64,000 nucleotides of DNA from Maricaulaceae bacterium EIL42A08 (GTDB lineage Bacteria; Pseudomonadota; Alphaproteobacteria; Caulobacterales; Maricaulaceae), in NCBI GenBank assembly GCA_024178355.1, contig JAMZNZ010000004.1, positions 1-64,000 on the forward strand, given 5' to 3'. Shown here piece after piece: positions 8,081-15,614 of the stretch. The notes under the pieces were generated by a model. That model searched no databases and was not told the origin of the DNA. It saw only the letters and a program-made list of their open reading frames with translations. Position numbers and translations under genes: made by a program. Each line of letters starts with the position of its first letter. Position 1 is the first letter of the stretch.

Positions 8081-10135
8081 ATGGTGCCGTTTCAAAATCT
8101 CTACCGTCATGGCTTTGCGCGTGTGGCTGCCTTTGCGCCTGCGCTGAAGCTGGCCGACCCTGGTGCCAACGCCCGGACGCTGATCGAGCACGCGACCGAA
8201 GCTCACAAGGCCGGAGCTGCAGCGGCTGTTTTCCCTGAGCTATCCATTAGCGGCTATTCGATCGATGACCTGCACCATCAGACCAGCCTTCTCGACGCTG
8301 TCGAAGCGGCCTGCGATGACGTGATTGCGGCCAGCGCAAAACTGCGCCCCGTTATCGTGTTTGGAGCCGCACTTAGGTCTGGCGATCAGCTGTTCAATTG
8401 CGCCCTCGTTGTGCAGGGCGGCACGCTGCTGGGCGTGGTGCCGAAATCCTTCCTGCCCAATTATCGCGAGTTTTACGAAAAGCGCTGGTTTGCCGACGCC
8501 ACCGGCCGGTTGAGCGAGACGATCACGGTCGCAGGCCACGCCGCGCCGTTTGGCACAGCTCTCATGTTTGAAGCGCGCGACATCCCCGGCTTCGTGCTCC
8601 ATGCCGAGGTTTGTGAGGACTTCTGGGCTCCGGTTCCGCCGAGCACCCAAGCAGCCCTCGCCGGGGCGACGGTGATGGTCAATCTGTCAGCGTCGAACGC
8701 CACCATTGGCAAGGCGCGCGAGCGCGCGGCCCTGATCGATGCACACTCCCGGCGCACCATGGGGGCCTATGTTTTCACCGCCGCCGGCGCGGGCGAATCC
8801 ACAACCGATCTGGCCTGGGATGGGCAGCTTCTGATATACGAGCTGGGTGAGTGCTTGAGCGAGGGGCCGCGCTTTGAAAATGATGGAGCCAGCGCCTGTG
8901 CCGACATCGACCTTGATCGCATCAAGGCCGATCGACTGCGCCTGTCGACCTGGCGCGATAGCGTGGCGCGGTCTGCCGAGACGTTGAGAGACTTTAAGCG
9001 GATTAGCTTTGACGGAGCCGCGGTTCTGGATACAGCATTGCCGCTGGAACGCCATATCGACCGCTATCCTTTCGTACCAGACGACGAAATGCGCCTCGAT
9101 GAGGACTGTTTTGAGGCCTATAATATTCAGCTCCAGGGCCTTGTTCAGCGCCTGAATGCCACAGGGCTCAAACGAGTGGTGATCGGCGTTTCTGGCGGCC
9201 TTGATTCCACCCAGGCCCTGATCGTCGCTGCGCGTGCCTTTGACCGGCTGGGACTGGATCGGAGCGGCATCATTGCGGTCACCCTGCCCGGCTTTGCCAC
9301 CAGTGAGGGGACGCGGTCCAACGCACTGGACCTCATCAAGGGGCTCGGCGCGACCCACCGCGAGATCGATATCCGGCCGGCGTCTGAACGCATGCTGAGC
9401 GATATCGGTCATCCCTATTCGGAAGGCGGCAAGACCTACGACGTGACATTCGAGAATGTGCAAGCGGGTCTGCGCACTGATTATCTGTTCCGCATCGCCA
9501 ACCATCAAGACGGGCTGGTGATCGGCACCGGAGACCTGTCCGAGCTGGCGCTTGGATGGTGCACCTATGGTGTCGGCGACCAGATGAGCCATTACAATGT
9601 GAATGCCGGGGTCGCTAAAACGCTGATCCAGCACCTCATCGCCTGGGCGGCGCGCCGTGATGAGTATGGGCCGGAGGTGTCCACGACGCTGATGGCGATC
9701 CTCGGGACCGAGATCTCGCCAGAGCTGATCCCGGCTGAGGACGGCGGAGCCATCCAGTCCACGCAGGACGTGATCGGCCCCTACCCGCTGCAGGATTTCA
9801 CCCTGCACCATGTGGTGCGCTACGGGTTTGAACCGGCCAAGATCGCCTTCATGCAACAGGCCGCCTGGGGCAAGGCAGACCGCGGCGCGTGGCCGGCGCA
9901 TGTGGCCGATGCCGACCGGCGCGACTACACCATGGCCGAAACCCTGAAATGGCTGGAAGTCTTTGCAAAGCGCTTCTACGGCCAGAGCCAGTTCAAACGC
10001 TCAGCGACGCCCAATGGCCCCAAGCTCACCAGTGCCGGTGCCCTGTCTCCACGCGGTGACTGGCGCATGCCATCGGACAGCTCAGCGCGCGTCTGGCTGG
10101 ACGCGATCGAGGCCTTGAAACAAGAGCTTCTTTAG
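8081..10135 (+). CDS. nadE: Glutamine-dependent NAD(+) synthetase
   Basis: 684-residue two-domain enzyme making NAD from deamido-NAD, ATP and glutamine. The N-terminal nitrilase-type glutaminase has the triad Glu53 (FPELSISGY), Lys122 (VPKSFLPNY) and Cys178 (EVCEDFW). The C-terminal synthetase has the ATP-pyrophosphatase loop SGGLDST and [12 protein letters not shown]. Length and sequence pattern match the long actinobacterial-type NadE (about 680 residues) rather than the short ammonia-dependent form. An in-frame TTG exists at 8036, but the family starts near ATG 8081 ([10 protein letters not shown] follows at residue 6). It stands alone on the plus strand. Confidence 0.95.
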   Translation: MVPFQNLYRHGFARVAAFAPALKLADPGANARTLIEHATEAHKAGAAAAVFPELSISGYSIDDLHHQTSLLDAVEAACDDVIAASAKLRPVIVFGAALRSGDQLFNCALVVQGGTLLGVVPKSFLPNYREFYEKRWFADATGRLSETITVAGHAAPFGTALMFEARDIPGFVLHAEVCEDFWAPVPPSTQAALAGATVMVNLSASNATIGKARERAALIDAHSRRTMGAYVFTAAGAGESTTDLAWDGQLLIYELGECLSEGPRFENDGASACADIDLDRIKADRLRLSTWRDSVARSAETLRDFKRISFDGAAVLDTALPLERHIDRYPFVPDDEMRLDEDCFEAYNIQLQGLVQRLNATGLKRVVIGVSGGLDSTQALIVAARAFDRLGLDRSGIIAVTLPGFATSEGTRSNALDLIKGLGATHREIDIRPASERMLSDIGHPYSEGGKTYDVTFENVQAGLRTDYLFRIANHQDGLVIGTGDLSELALGWCTYGVGDQMSHYNVNAGVAKTLIQHLIAWAARRDEYGPEVSTTLMAILGTEISPELIPAEDGGAIQSTQDVIGPYPLQDFTLHHVVRYGFEPAKIAFMQQAAWGKADRGAWPAHVADADRRDYTMAETLKWLEVFAKRFYGQSQFKRSATPNGPKLTSAGALSPRGDWRMPSDSSARVWLDAIEALKQELL

Positions 10136-10199
10136 GGCCCGAACTCCCGAGTGCGCAGCGATCTAAAGAGCTTGCGTAGAATAAAGCCAAATCCTCGTG

Positions 10200-10241
10200 G
10201 AGGCCCCGGCTCTGAGGCTTTGCCTTGGCTGGGGTTTCAAT
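10200..10241 (+). repeat. Hairpin repeat family 2, copy 1
   Basis: Starts GAGGCCCCGGCTCTG and ends GGCTGGGGTTTCAA. It aligns with 29690-29738 over the whole unit with a few small gaps. The ends are partly complementary, so the unit can fold into a hairpin. It lies in the 360-bp gene-free stretch 10136-10495 between nadE and hsp20, which also holds a family 1 repeat and the hsp20 terminator. Confidence 0.6.
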
Positions 10242-10263
10242 AAATTTCAAACCAAAACGCCCT

Positions 10264-10311
10264 GAGCCCATCAGGCTCGCAAGGTGAACAGCCGCCCGCA
10301 GCAAGCGGAGC
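10264..10311 (+). repeat. Dispersed repeat family 1, copy A
   Basis: Begins with a short inverted repeat GAGCC-N5-GGCTC and continues CGCAAGGTGAACAGCCGCCC. The same arrangement is found at 33964-34058 (plus strand) and 23190-23261 (minus strand). This is the most diverged and shortest of the three copies. It is intergenic. Confidence 0.6.
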
Positions 10312-10363
10312 CTGCCCCCGCGCAGCGAGGCGCGAAAATCCGGACGGTTTTGAGCCTTAGAAA

Positions 10364-10401
10364 GAAAGAAAAAGGCGCGCCAGCGGGGAGACCGGCGCGC
10401 C
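10364..10401 (-). terminator. Rho-independent terminator of hsp20
   Basis: Read on the minus strand, two GGCGCGCC octamers (10394-10401 and 10374-10381) form an 8-bp stem around a 12-nt loop, followed directly by a TTTTTCTTTCTTTC tract. It is placed about 95 bp after the hsp20 stop codon. Confidence 0.75.
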
Positions 10402-10495
10402 AGTTTGTCAATCGGGGAACGAAAGAAAGAGGGGTCGACCGAACGCCTGAGCGTGGGGGGAGGGACGATGAGCGTCCGGCCGACCCGCCAGGGTT

Positions 10496-10963
10496 TTAGG
10501 CCGCGTCGGCCTTGCCACCCTGGATAAGCTTGGTGCCGGATTTCCCATTGATGGAAATCTGGCGCGGCTTCTTGGCTTCAGGGATTTCACGCTCAAGGCG
10601 GACCTGAAGCAGGCCGTTGCGAAGGTCGGCACCACGCACTTCAACATTGTCAGCAAGGTGGAAGCGGCGCTCAAACGAACGCTCGGCAATGCCACGATGC
10701 AGGAAGTTGCGGTCTTCGCCTTCGCTCGGCGCGCGCTTGCCGGAAATCGTCAGAACGTTTTCCTGAACCTGAATGTCGAGATCCTCTTCACCGAAACCGG
10801 CCACGGCCAGTTCGATGCGATACTCGTGCTCGCCAAGCTGTTCGATATTGTAGGGCGGGTAGCCAGCACCGGGCTCTTGCTTGGCCGCAGTGTCAATCAT
10901 GTCCGCAAGCCGATCAAAGCCGACAATGGTGCGGTACAGAGGCGAGAAATCAGTCGTACGCAT
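10496..10963 (-). CDS. Small heat shock protein, Hsp20/IbpA family
   Basis: 155-residue ATP-independent holdase chaperone. The alpha-crystallin domain spans about residues 35-130: YNIEQLGEHEYRIELAVAGF, then ENVLTISGKR, then the conserved RGIAERSFERRFHLAD and the GLLQVRLEREIPE region. The N-terminus (SPLYRTIVGFDRL) matches IbpA-like class A proteins of alphaproteobacteria. The ATG at 10963 has an AGGAGGAT ribosome binding site. The leader contains a small GC hairpin (GCGCC...GGCGC) just upstream, as would suit an RNA thermometer, but I cannot show pairing that hides the Shine-Dalgarno. The gene is monocistronic with its own terminator. Confidence 0.93.
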   Translation of the reverse strand: MRTTDFSPLYRTIVGFDRLADMIDTAAKQEPGAGYPPYNIEQLGEHEYRIELAVAGFGEEDLDIQVQENVLTISGKRAPSEGEDRNFLHRGIAERSFERRFHLADNVEVRGADLRNGLLQVRLEREIPEAKKPRQISINGKSGTKLIQGGKADAA

Positions 10964-11222
10964 AGGGGCGATCCTCCTAAAAGCGATCCTTGCGCCGCGT
11001 AAGGCGCGTCAATTCCAACAAAGCCGCTGATCGGTGCCGGCCCATCATGGCCCCGGTCGTTTCAGCGATGTTCGAGACCCCATCTGGCGGCCTCGTGATA
11101 TTGAGTTGGGAAATGGTTTTTCGCTGTGCAAGGGGTCAGCGTCACCTGATTGCCAACTTGCACATTTTATCAGCCTGTCAGACACTTCGATCTTATTGCG
11201 CTGCTTGAGGATTTTCTTCGCC

Positions 11223-12149
11223 ATGTCGTCCAGAATTTTTTTTGCAATCGCCCCTTCCCTCGCTGTTTTTCTGGCGGCCTGTGGCGGCGACCAGCCCGCG
11301 CCTGAGACTGAAAATGAGGCAGCTGAAACCAGCGAGGTCGCACCTGTAGAGCTTTATGATGCCTCCACCCTGACAGCCGCCATTGAGGGCCCGTGGCGCA
11401 GCGAGGAGGCCCGGGCGCGCGATCAGTTCAGAAATCCGGCTGAAACGCTGAGCTTCTTTGAGATTGATCCGGCATCCGCCGTGGTTGAGGTCTGGCCTGG
11501 CGGCGGCTGGTATACCGATATCCTCGCCCCCTGGATTGCGGCCAATGGCGGGCAATACATTGCCGCCTGGACGCCGATCGCGGACGGCGATACTGGCGCG
11601 CAGAGCTTCCAGGATCGCTTCATGGCCCGGTTTGACGAGGACGTGTTCGGCACCGCTCAACTCGTCGAGTTCGGTCCGGGCGCCAATGAACTGGCAGAAC
11701 CGGACAGCGTGGACGCCATCGTCACCTTCCGGAATATCCATTCGGTGCTGCGGCGCGGCTTTGCTGAGACCGCCTTTGAAAGCTACCGCACCGCGCTCAA
11801 GCCCGGCGGCGTCCTGGGTGTTGTGGCCCACCGCCAACCCGCCGGCGCGGTCCAGGATCCGCGCGCCAGCAACGGCTACGTCCAGCAGGACTATGTCATC
11901 GCATTGGCGACCGAGGCCGGGCTGGAGTTCGTAGGTTCCAGCGAAATCAACGCCAATTCTGCCGATACCGCCGATCATCCCTTCGGAGTCTGGACGCTGC
12001 CGCCGGTGTTGCGCAATGCCGCATTTGGTGAGGAGGCCGATCCAGACTTTGACTCTGAGCGCTACCGCGCCATCGGTGAGTCAGACCGCATGACGCTGTT
12101 ATTCCGCAGGCCGGACGCCGACGTGACACCGGCGGGTGACAGCGAATGA
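11223..12149 (+). CDS. Predicted exported methyltransferase-like lipoprotein (COG4798-like)
   Basis: 308 residues. The N-terminus MSSRIFFAIAPSLAVFLAAC is a lipoprotein signal with lipobox LAAC (Cys20), followed by an acidic/Pro linker. The rest resembles the 'predicted methyltransferase' family: RARDQFRNPAETLSFF, a glycine-rich motif VVEVWPGGGWYTDIL in the place of SAM-binding motif I, then DAIVTFRNIHSV and a LKPGGVLGVV motif. If exported, it would sit where SAM is not known to be available, so enzymatic activity is uncertain. The start is ATG 11223; the frame is open further upstream but without a ribosome binding site. The stop overlaps the next gene by ATGA. Confidence 0.85.
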   Translation: MSSRIFFAIAPSLAVFLAACGGDQPAPETENEAAETSEVAPVELYDASTLTAAIEGPWRSEEARARDQFRNPAETLSFFEIDPASAVVEVWPGGGWYTDILAPWIAANGGQYIAAWTPIADGDTGAQSFQDRFMARFDEDVFGTAQLVEFGPGANELAEPDSVDAIVTFRNIHSVLRRGFAETAFESYRTALKPGGVLGVVAHRQPAGAVQDPRASNGYVQQDYVIALATEAGLEFVGSSEINANSADTADHPFGVWTLPPVLRNAAFGEEADPDFDSERYRAIGESDRMTLLFRRPDADVTPAGDSE

Positions 12150-12802
12150 TCACCCCGCTTGCTGGTGTCTTGGTCGCCATGGCTCAAGCGACAGCGCCGG
12201 GGCCGGATGCCCGCTCGGCACCCCTCGACGACGTGTTCATCTTCTGGACGGACTATCAGATGATGGCTGCGGACGAGCGCGATGCCTTTGACCTGAGCTA
12301 CACGCTGGACGCCCCGCTGCGCGGTGACGGTCAGGCTTACCGCTTCTGGGTTGAGGAGGGTGCGAAGCGCTTTATTGAGCTTGATGCGTCACGCCCCATT
12401 ACGCCGCCAGATACAGACGCCTTTGAGCGCGGCTACCGCCTTTTCACCGATGCACCGCGCGGTGCTGTCCGCGTTGAGATGCGCCTGACGCTGCCCGCGC
12501 CAACGCGCACCGACTACGATTTGGCCGAGCTGGAAGCTGCACTGGCGCAGGCTGGCAACGCCATGCGCCAAACGATGGGACTGCGCGCGCTTTTCATGCC
12601 GCGTCTGGACACAGTTCGGTTCGCATTTGACGGACCTGCACCCGAGGCGGAATTTGTCATGGACAATGGCACAACACGCACCATCCAGGCCGTGTTCAGC
12701 AGCGATATTCTAGTCACACCGGACGAGGGTGAAAGCCGGGGAGCAAAAGGTATTCGGTTTGGCACGGCCCCGCTCTACGCGGTTCTGGAAACCCGACGCT
12801 AG
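12146..12802 (+). CDS. Exported hypothetical protein
   Basis: 218 residues with a short N-terminal hydrophobic stretch ending AMAQA, probably a signal peptide. The remainder is a soluble alpha/beta protein without a recognised motif; a central region reads DYDLAELEAALAQAGNAMRQ. The ATG overlaps the stop of the methyltransferase-like lipoprotein gene (ATGA), so the two are translationally coupled and probably act in the same compartment. The stop codon overlaps the convergent hisN stop within CTAG (12799-12802). Confidence 0.75.
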   Translation: MITPLAGVLVAMAQATAPGPDARSAPLDDVFIFWTDYQMMAADERDAFDLSYTLDAPLRGDGQAYRFWVEEGAKRFIELDASRPITPPDTDAFERGYRLFTDAPRGAVRVEMRLTLPAPTRTDYDLAELEAALAQAGNAMRQTMGLRALFMPRLDTVRFAFDGPAPEAEFVMDNGTTRTIQAVFSSDILVTPDEGESRGAKGIRFGTAPLYAVLETRR

Positions 12803-13614
12803 ACGGTTGCAGGCTTCAAAAATTCAAGCGCGGCCGCATGAAGCTCCGGGCTGGACGCGGCGACCACCTGCCCGCCAGCCTGGCAAGTTCCGCCGCGCCA
12901 ATTGGTAATGACGCCGCCTGCCCCCGTCACGATCGGGATATGAGCCGCCACGTCCCAGGGTTTCAGCCCACTTTCAATGACCAGATCAATCCCGCCCAGA
13001 GCAAGTGCGGCATAGCCATAGGCATCAAGACCAAACCGTCGCACCTTCGCCTGTCTGGCGATGGCGTCAAAGGCTGTCGCCTCGTCGCCGTGAAAAAGGC
13101 CTGGATCGGTCGTGGACAGGATCGCATCGTCCAGCCGCGTGACACCCTGACGGACGCGGATGCGCTCCGGCGAGCCGCCGCGCGACAGCCAGGCGGCATC
13201 ATGCGCGATGCCGGTGAACCGCTCGCCTATAAAGGGCTGGTCAAGGACAGACAACCGGGGGCCGCTAGTGTCGGAAAGCGCAATCATCACCATCCAGGTA
13301 GGAAGGCCGGCGATAAAGGCGCGCGTTCCATCTATGGGGTCGATAACCCAGGTCCGGCCATTGCGCGCAACGCGTTCAGCTTCCTCTTCGCCGAGGACGC
13401 CGTCGTCTGGATGGTTGTCGCTGATAAGTGAGCGCAGCTGTCGCTCGATACCGCGGTCGGCCGCGGTGACCGGGTCAAACTCTTGTCCCGGCTTGGCATC
13501 TGCTGGCGTCCCGACGCGGAAATATTCCAGCGCAATGGGACGCGCAGCATCAGCGAGGCGTTCGGCAAACGCCAGATCTTCCTTGGAAGACATGACGCTC
13601 GCGTCTTGGATCAC
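12799..13614 (-). CDS. hisN: Histidinol-phosphatase, inositol monophosphatase family
   Basis: 271-residue Mg-dependent phosphatase. The metal-binding residues of the inositol monophosphatase family are present: GEEEAE, then WVIDPIDGTRAFI, then KPWDVAAHIPIVTGAGG near the C-terminus. Within that family the sequence resembles the HisN histidinol-phosphatase of actinobacteria and alphaproteobacteria, which performs the penultimate step of histidine synthesis. Substrate assignment is inferred. The start is taken as GTG 13614, which overlaps the stop of the upstream regulator (GTGA); ATG 13593 is a possible alternative that shortens the protein by 7 residues. Confidence 0.85.
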   Translation of the reverse strand: MIQDASVMSSKEDLAFAERLADAARPIALEYFRVGTPADAKPGQEFDPVTAADRGIERQLRSLISDNHPDDGVLGEEEAERVARNGRTWVIDPIDGTRAFIAGLPTWMVMIALSDTSGPRLSVLDQPFIGERFTGIAHDAAWLSRGGSPERIRVRQGVTRLDDAILSTTDPGLFHGDEATAFDAIARQAKVRRFGLDAYGYAALALGGIDLVIESGLKPWDVAAHIPIVTGAGGVITNWRGGTCQAGGQVVAASSPELHAAALEFLKPATV

Positions 13615-14006
13615 GCTGCAGTTTCGTCCGAGCGGGTCTCAGGATCGAGCGAGCGTGCAAGCTCAAGCAGGCGGCGGCGCGGACGCTCATTGAGCTTGTA
13701 GTAAGCCCGAACGAGGTCCAGCGTCTCTTTCTGCGAAAGGATATCGGAGGCGATCTCTTCGCCCTCGGGCACAGCAGAATGACCGCTGCCCTGAATGCCT
13801 TCGTAGAAATACTGCACCGGTACATCAAGCGCTTCAGCGATTTCAAACAGACGGCTCGCGCTTACCCGGTTGGCACCGCTCTCGTACTTCTGGATTTGCT
13901 GGAAACGGATACCCACGGCCTCAGCGAGCTGCTGCTGGGTCAGACCAAGCAGACGACGCCGACGCCGAATGCGCTTGCCAACGTGGTGATCGATTTCATT
14001 CGTCAT
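13611..14006 (-). CDS. XRE-family helix-turn-helix transcriptional regulator
   Basis: 131 residues. A Cro/CI-type HTH spans residues about 9-65: VGKRIRRRRRLLGLTQQQLA, then the recognition helix region RFQQIQKYESGANRVS. A C-terminal helical part (ETLDLVRAYYKLNERPRRRL) probably mediates dimerisation. Highly similar short regulators are common and conserved in Caulobacterales and Rhizobiales. The ATG at 14006 follows AAGGA. Its stop overlaps the start of hisN (GTGA), so the regulator and the phosphatase are made from one transcript. The target genes are unknown. Confidence 0.9.
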   Translation of the reverse strand: MTNEIDHHVGKRIRRRRRLLGLTQQQLAEAVGIRFQQIQKYESGANRVSASRLFEIAEALDVPVQYFYEGIQGSGHSAVPEGEEIASDILSQKETLDLVRAYYKLNERPRRRLLELARSLDPETRSDETAA

Positions 14007-14150
14007 CGATTTATTCCTTAAAACTCAGCCCGGACGTCACTGTTTTAGACTGGATTCGTCCACAAATGAACACACCCCAAAGCAGATATACCCATTCGCC
14101 CAATAAGTGAATATGACAATTAAATTTCAGGCAATGGAGTTGCCGCCAAG

Positions 14151-15035
14151 TCACTCAGCCGCAAGGCTGACTCCCTTCGCTTCAGCAACCATGCGGCGCG
14201 TCCAATCTGCAAAGCTTTCGCGCAGAGCGGTGAAACCACGGGACTTGGTGACCGTCGCCTCTTCCAGATAAAGTCCGCGATTGATTTCAATCTGCAGCGC
14301 CTGCACGCCCGCAGACGGCTGGCCGTAGTGCTCGGTCGTATATCCGCCAGCATAGGGCCGGTTTCGCACCACCGCAAAACCGAGATCGCGAAAATGAGCC
14401 TCGGCTCGTGCAACCAGAGCCCTGGAGCATGACGCGCCATATCGATCCCCAAGAACGATATCCGCACCACGGGCGCTAGCTGACGGCATGGAATGACAGT
14501 CGATAATGATGGCTTCGCCAAACAGTGCGCGAGCTGCAGCAATTTCCGCATTCAGCCGCTGGTGGTAGGGCCGGTAGCAGGCCGCAATCCGTTGGCGGGC
14601 CTCATCATAGGAGATCGGACCGCGATAAAGCGGTCGGCCATCCGCAGCCAGGCGCGATACCACGCCAAGCCCAGCCGACGCGCGCGCACTCGGCGGCCCG
14701 ATGGCACCAGACGGCGTGTCATAAAACATCGCCGGATCAAGCTCATTCGGGGCCCGGCTGGGGTCGATGAAAACGCGCGGGAAACGGGCCGCCAGGAAAC
14801 TGGCTCCCAAAGAGGCGGGATCGCCGACAATCTCGTCCACGTAGGCATCTTCAGACCGGCGCAGTGTGGCGAGCGGTGGTACGCAGGCTTTCAGAAAGCC
14901 CGCCGGATAGTCACGACCCGAGTGCGGTGACGTAAAAACATAGGGCGTCGTTCGCGCAACCGGGGTTGAGACGTGCACAGGCGGCCCTTCCGGCCACGGC
15001 TCGCTAAAAGCGAAGGGAGATATTTGATCAGCCAC
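14151..15035 (-). CDS. N-formylglutamate amidohydrolase family protein
   Basis: 294 residues. The family signatures are seen: FTSPHSGRDYP near residue 35, RAPNELDPAMF, YRPYHQRL, the metal-type IIDCHSMPS, and GYTTEHYG...ALQIEINRGLYL towards the C-terminus. The enzyme hydrolyses N-formylglutamate to glutamate and formate in the histidine utilisation pathway, but no hut genes are next to it, so the substrate here is uncertain. The start is GTG 15035. It is separated by about 140 bp from the XRE regulator gene on the same strand. Confidence 0.88.
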   Translation of the reverse strand: MADQISPFAFSEPWPEGPPVHVSTPVARTTPYVFTSPHSGRDYPAGFLKACVPPLATLRRSEDAYVDEIVGDPASLGASFLAARFPRVFIDPSRAPNELDPAMFYDTPSGAIGPPSARASAGLGVVSRLAADGRPLYRGPISYDEARQRIAACYRPYHQRLNAEIAAARALFGEAIIIDCHSMPSASARGADIVLGDRYGASCSRALVARAEAHFRDLGFAVVRNRPYAGGYTTEHYGQPSAGVQALQIEINRGLYLEEATVTKSRGFTALRESFADWTRRMVAEAKGVSLAAE

Positions 15036-15169
15036 GGCGAATAATTTGGGGTGTGGCTAGACCGGGGTCAATCTGTCGCCGCGTCGCAGGTAAATCGCAG
15101 TTTGTTCAGCGGACCTTTACCCTATGGGTGTATGGTTCGAGGTGGTGGAATTAGATTAAGGGGGCGGCA

Positions 15170-15538
15170 ATGGCCCGCATTCTTCTTGCTGAAGACGATG
15201 ATTCAATGCGCGATTTCCTGGCCAAGGCACTCCAGCGTGCCGGTCATGAAGTTGCGTCCGTAGCCGATGGCGAAGAAGGCCTGGACGAGCTGGGTGATGA
15301 AGCCGGGCGCTACGAACTCCTGCTAACCGATATCGTCATGCCTGGCGTTGACGGTATTGAGCTGGCCCGGCGTGCCGCTGAGGTCGATCCGGGGCTGAAG
15401 ATCATGTTCATTACCGGCTTTGCAGCCGTGGCCCTGAGCGCAGGCTCTGACGCGCCGAAAGACGCCAAGGTTCTGTCCAAGCCCTTCCACTTGCGCGACC
15501 TGGTGGACGAGGTGGCGAAGGTGGTGGAAGCCGCCTGA
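15170..15538 (+). CDS. cpdR: Single-domain response regulator, CpdR type
   Basis: 122-residue receiver domain with no output domain. The acidic pocket is Glu8/Asp9/Asp10, the phosphoacceptor Asp54 is in LLLTDIVMPG, the switch Thr is in MFITGF, and Lys104 is in LSKPF. The opening MARILLAEDDDS and overall size match CpdR. In Caulobacter, unphosphorylated CpdR localises ClpXP to the cell pole and primes it to degrade CtrA and other substrates, and the ChpT phosphorelay controls it. The assignment rests on sequence similarity alone. An AAGGGGG ribosome binding site precedes ATG 15170, and a strong terminator follows. Confidence 0.85.
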   Translation: MARILLAEDDDSMRDFLAKALQRAGHEVASVADGEEGLDELGDEAGRYELLLTDIVMPGVDGIELARRAAEVDPGLKIMFITGFAAVALSAGSDAPKDAKVLSKPFHLRDLVDEVAKVVEAA

Positions 15539-15565
15539 TCATCGCCAGCCATAGTCAGGCAAGAA

Positions 15566-15599
15566 AAAGCCCGCCTGGGAAACCAGGCGGGCTTTCTCG
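15566..15599. terminator. Bidirectional Rho-independent terminator
   Basis: AAAGCCCGCCTGG-gaaa-CCAGGCGGGCTTT, a perfect 13-bp stem with a 4-nt loop between the convergent cpdR and S9 peptidase genes. The T-rich tail is better on the minus strand (TTTTTCTT), but it can serve both genes. Confidence 0.9.
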
Positions 15600-15614
15600 T
15601 CCAGGCCAGCGAGC

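Noticed and set aside
8687-9901. 404-codon minus-strand open frame
   Set aside because: Antisense to NAD synthetase, whose motifs are complete; no independent support.
10374-10401. Two GGCGCGCC octamers as direct repeats of a CRISPR-like or integration site
   Set aside because: Only two units 12 bp apart, followed on the minus strand by a T-rich tract: a terminator explains them.
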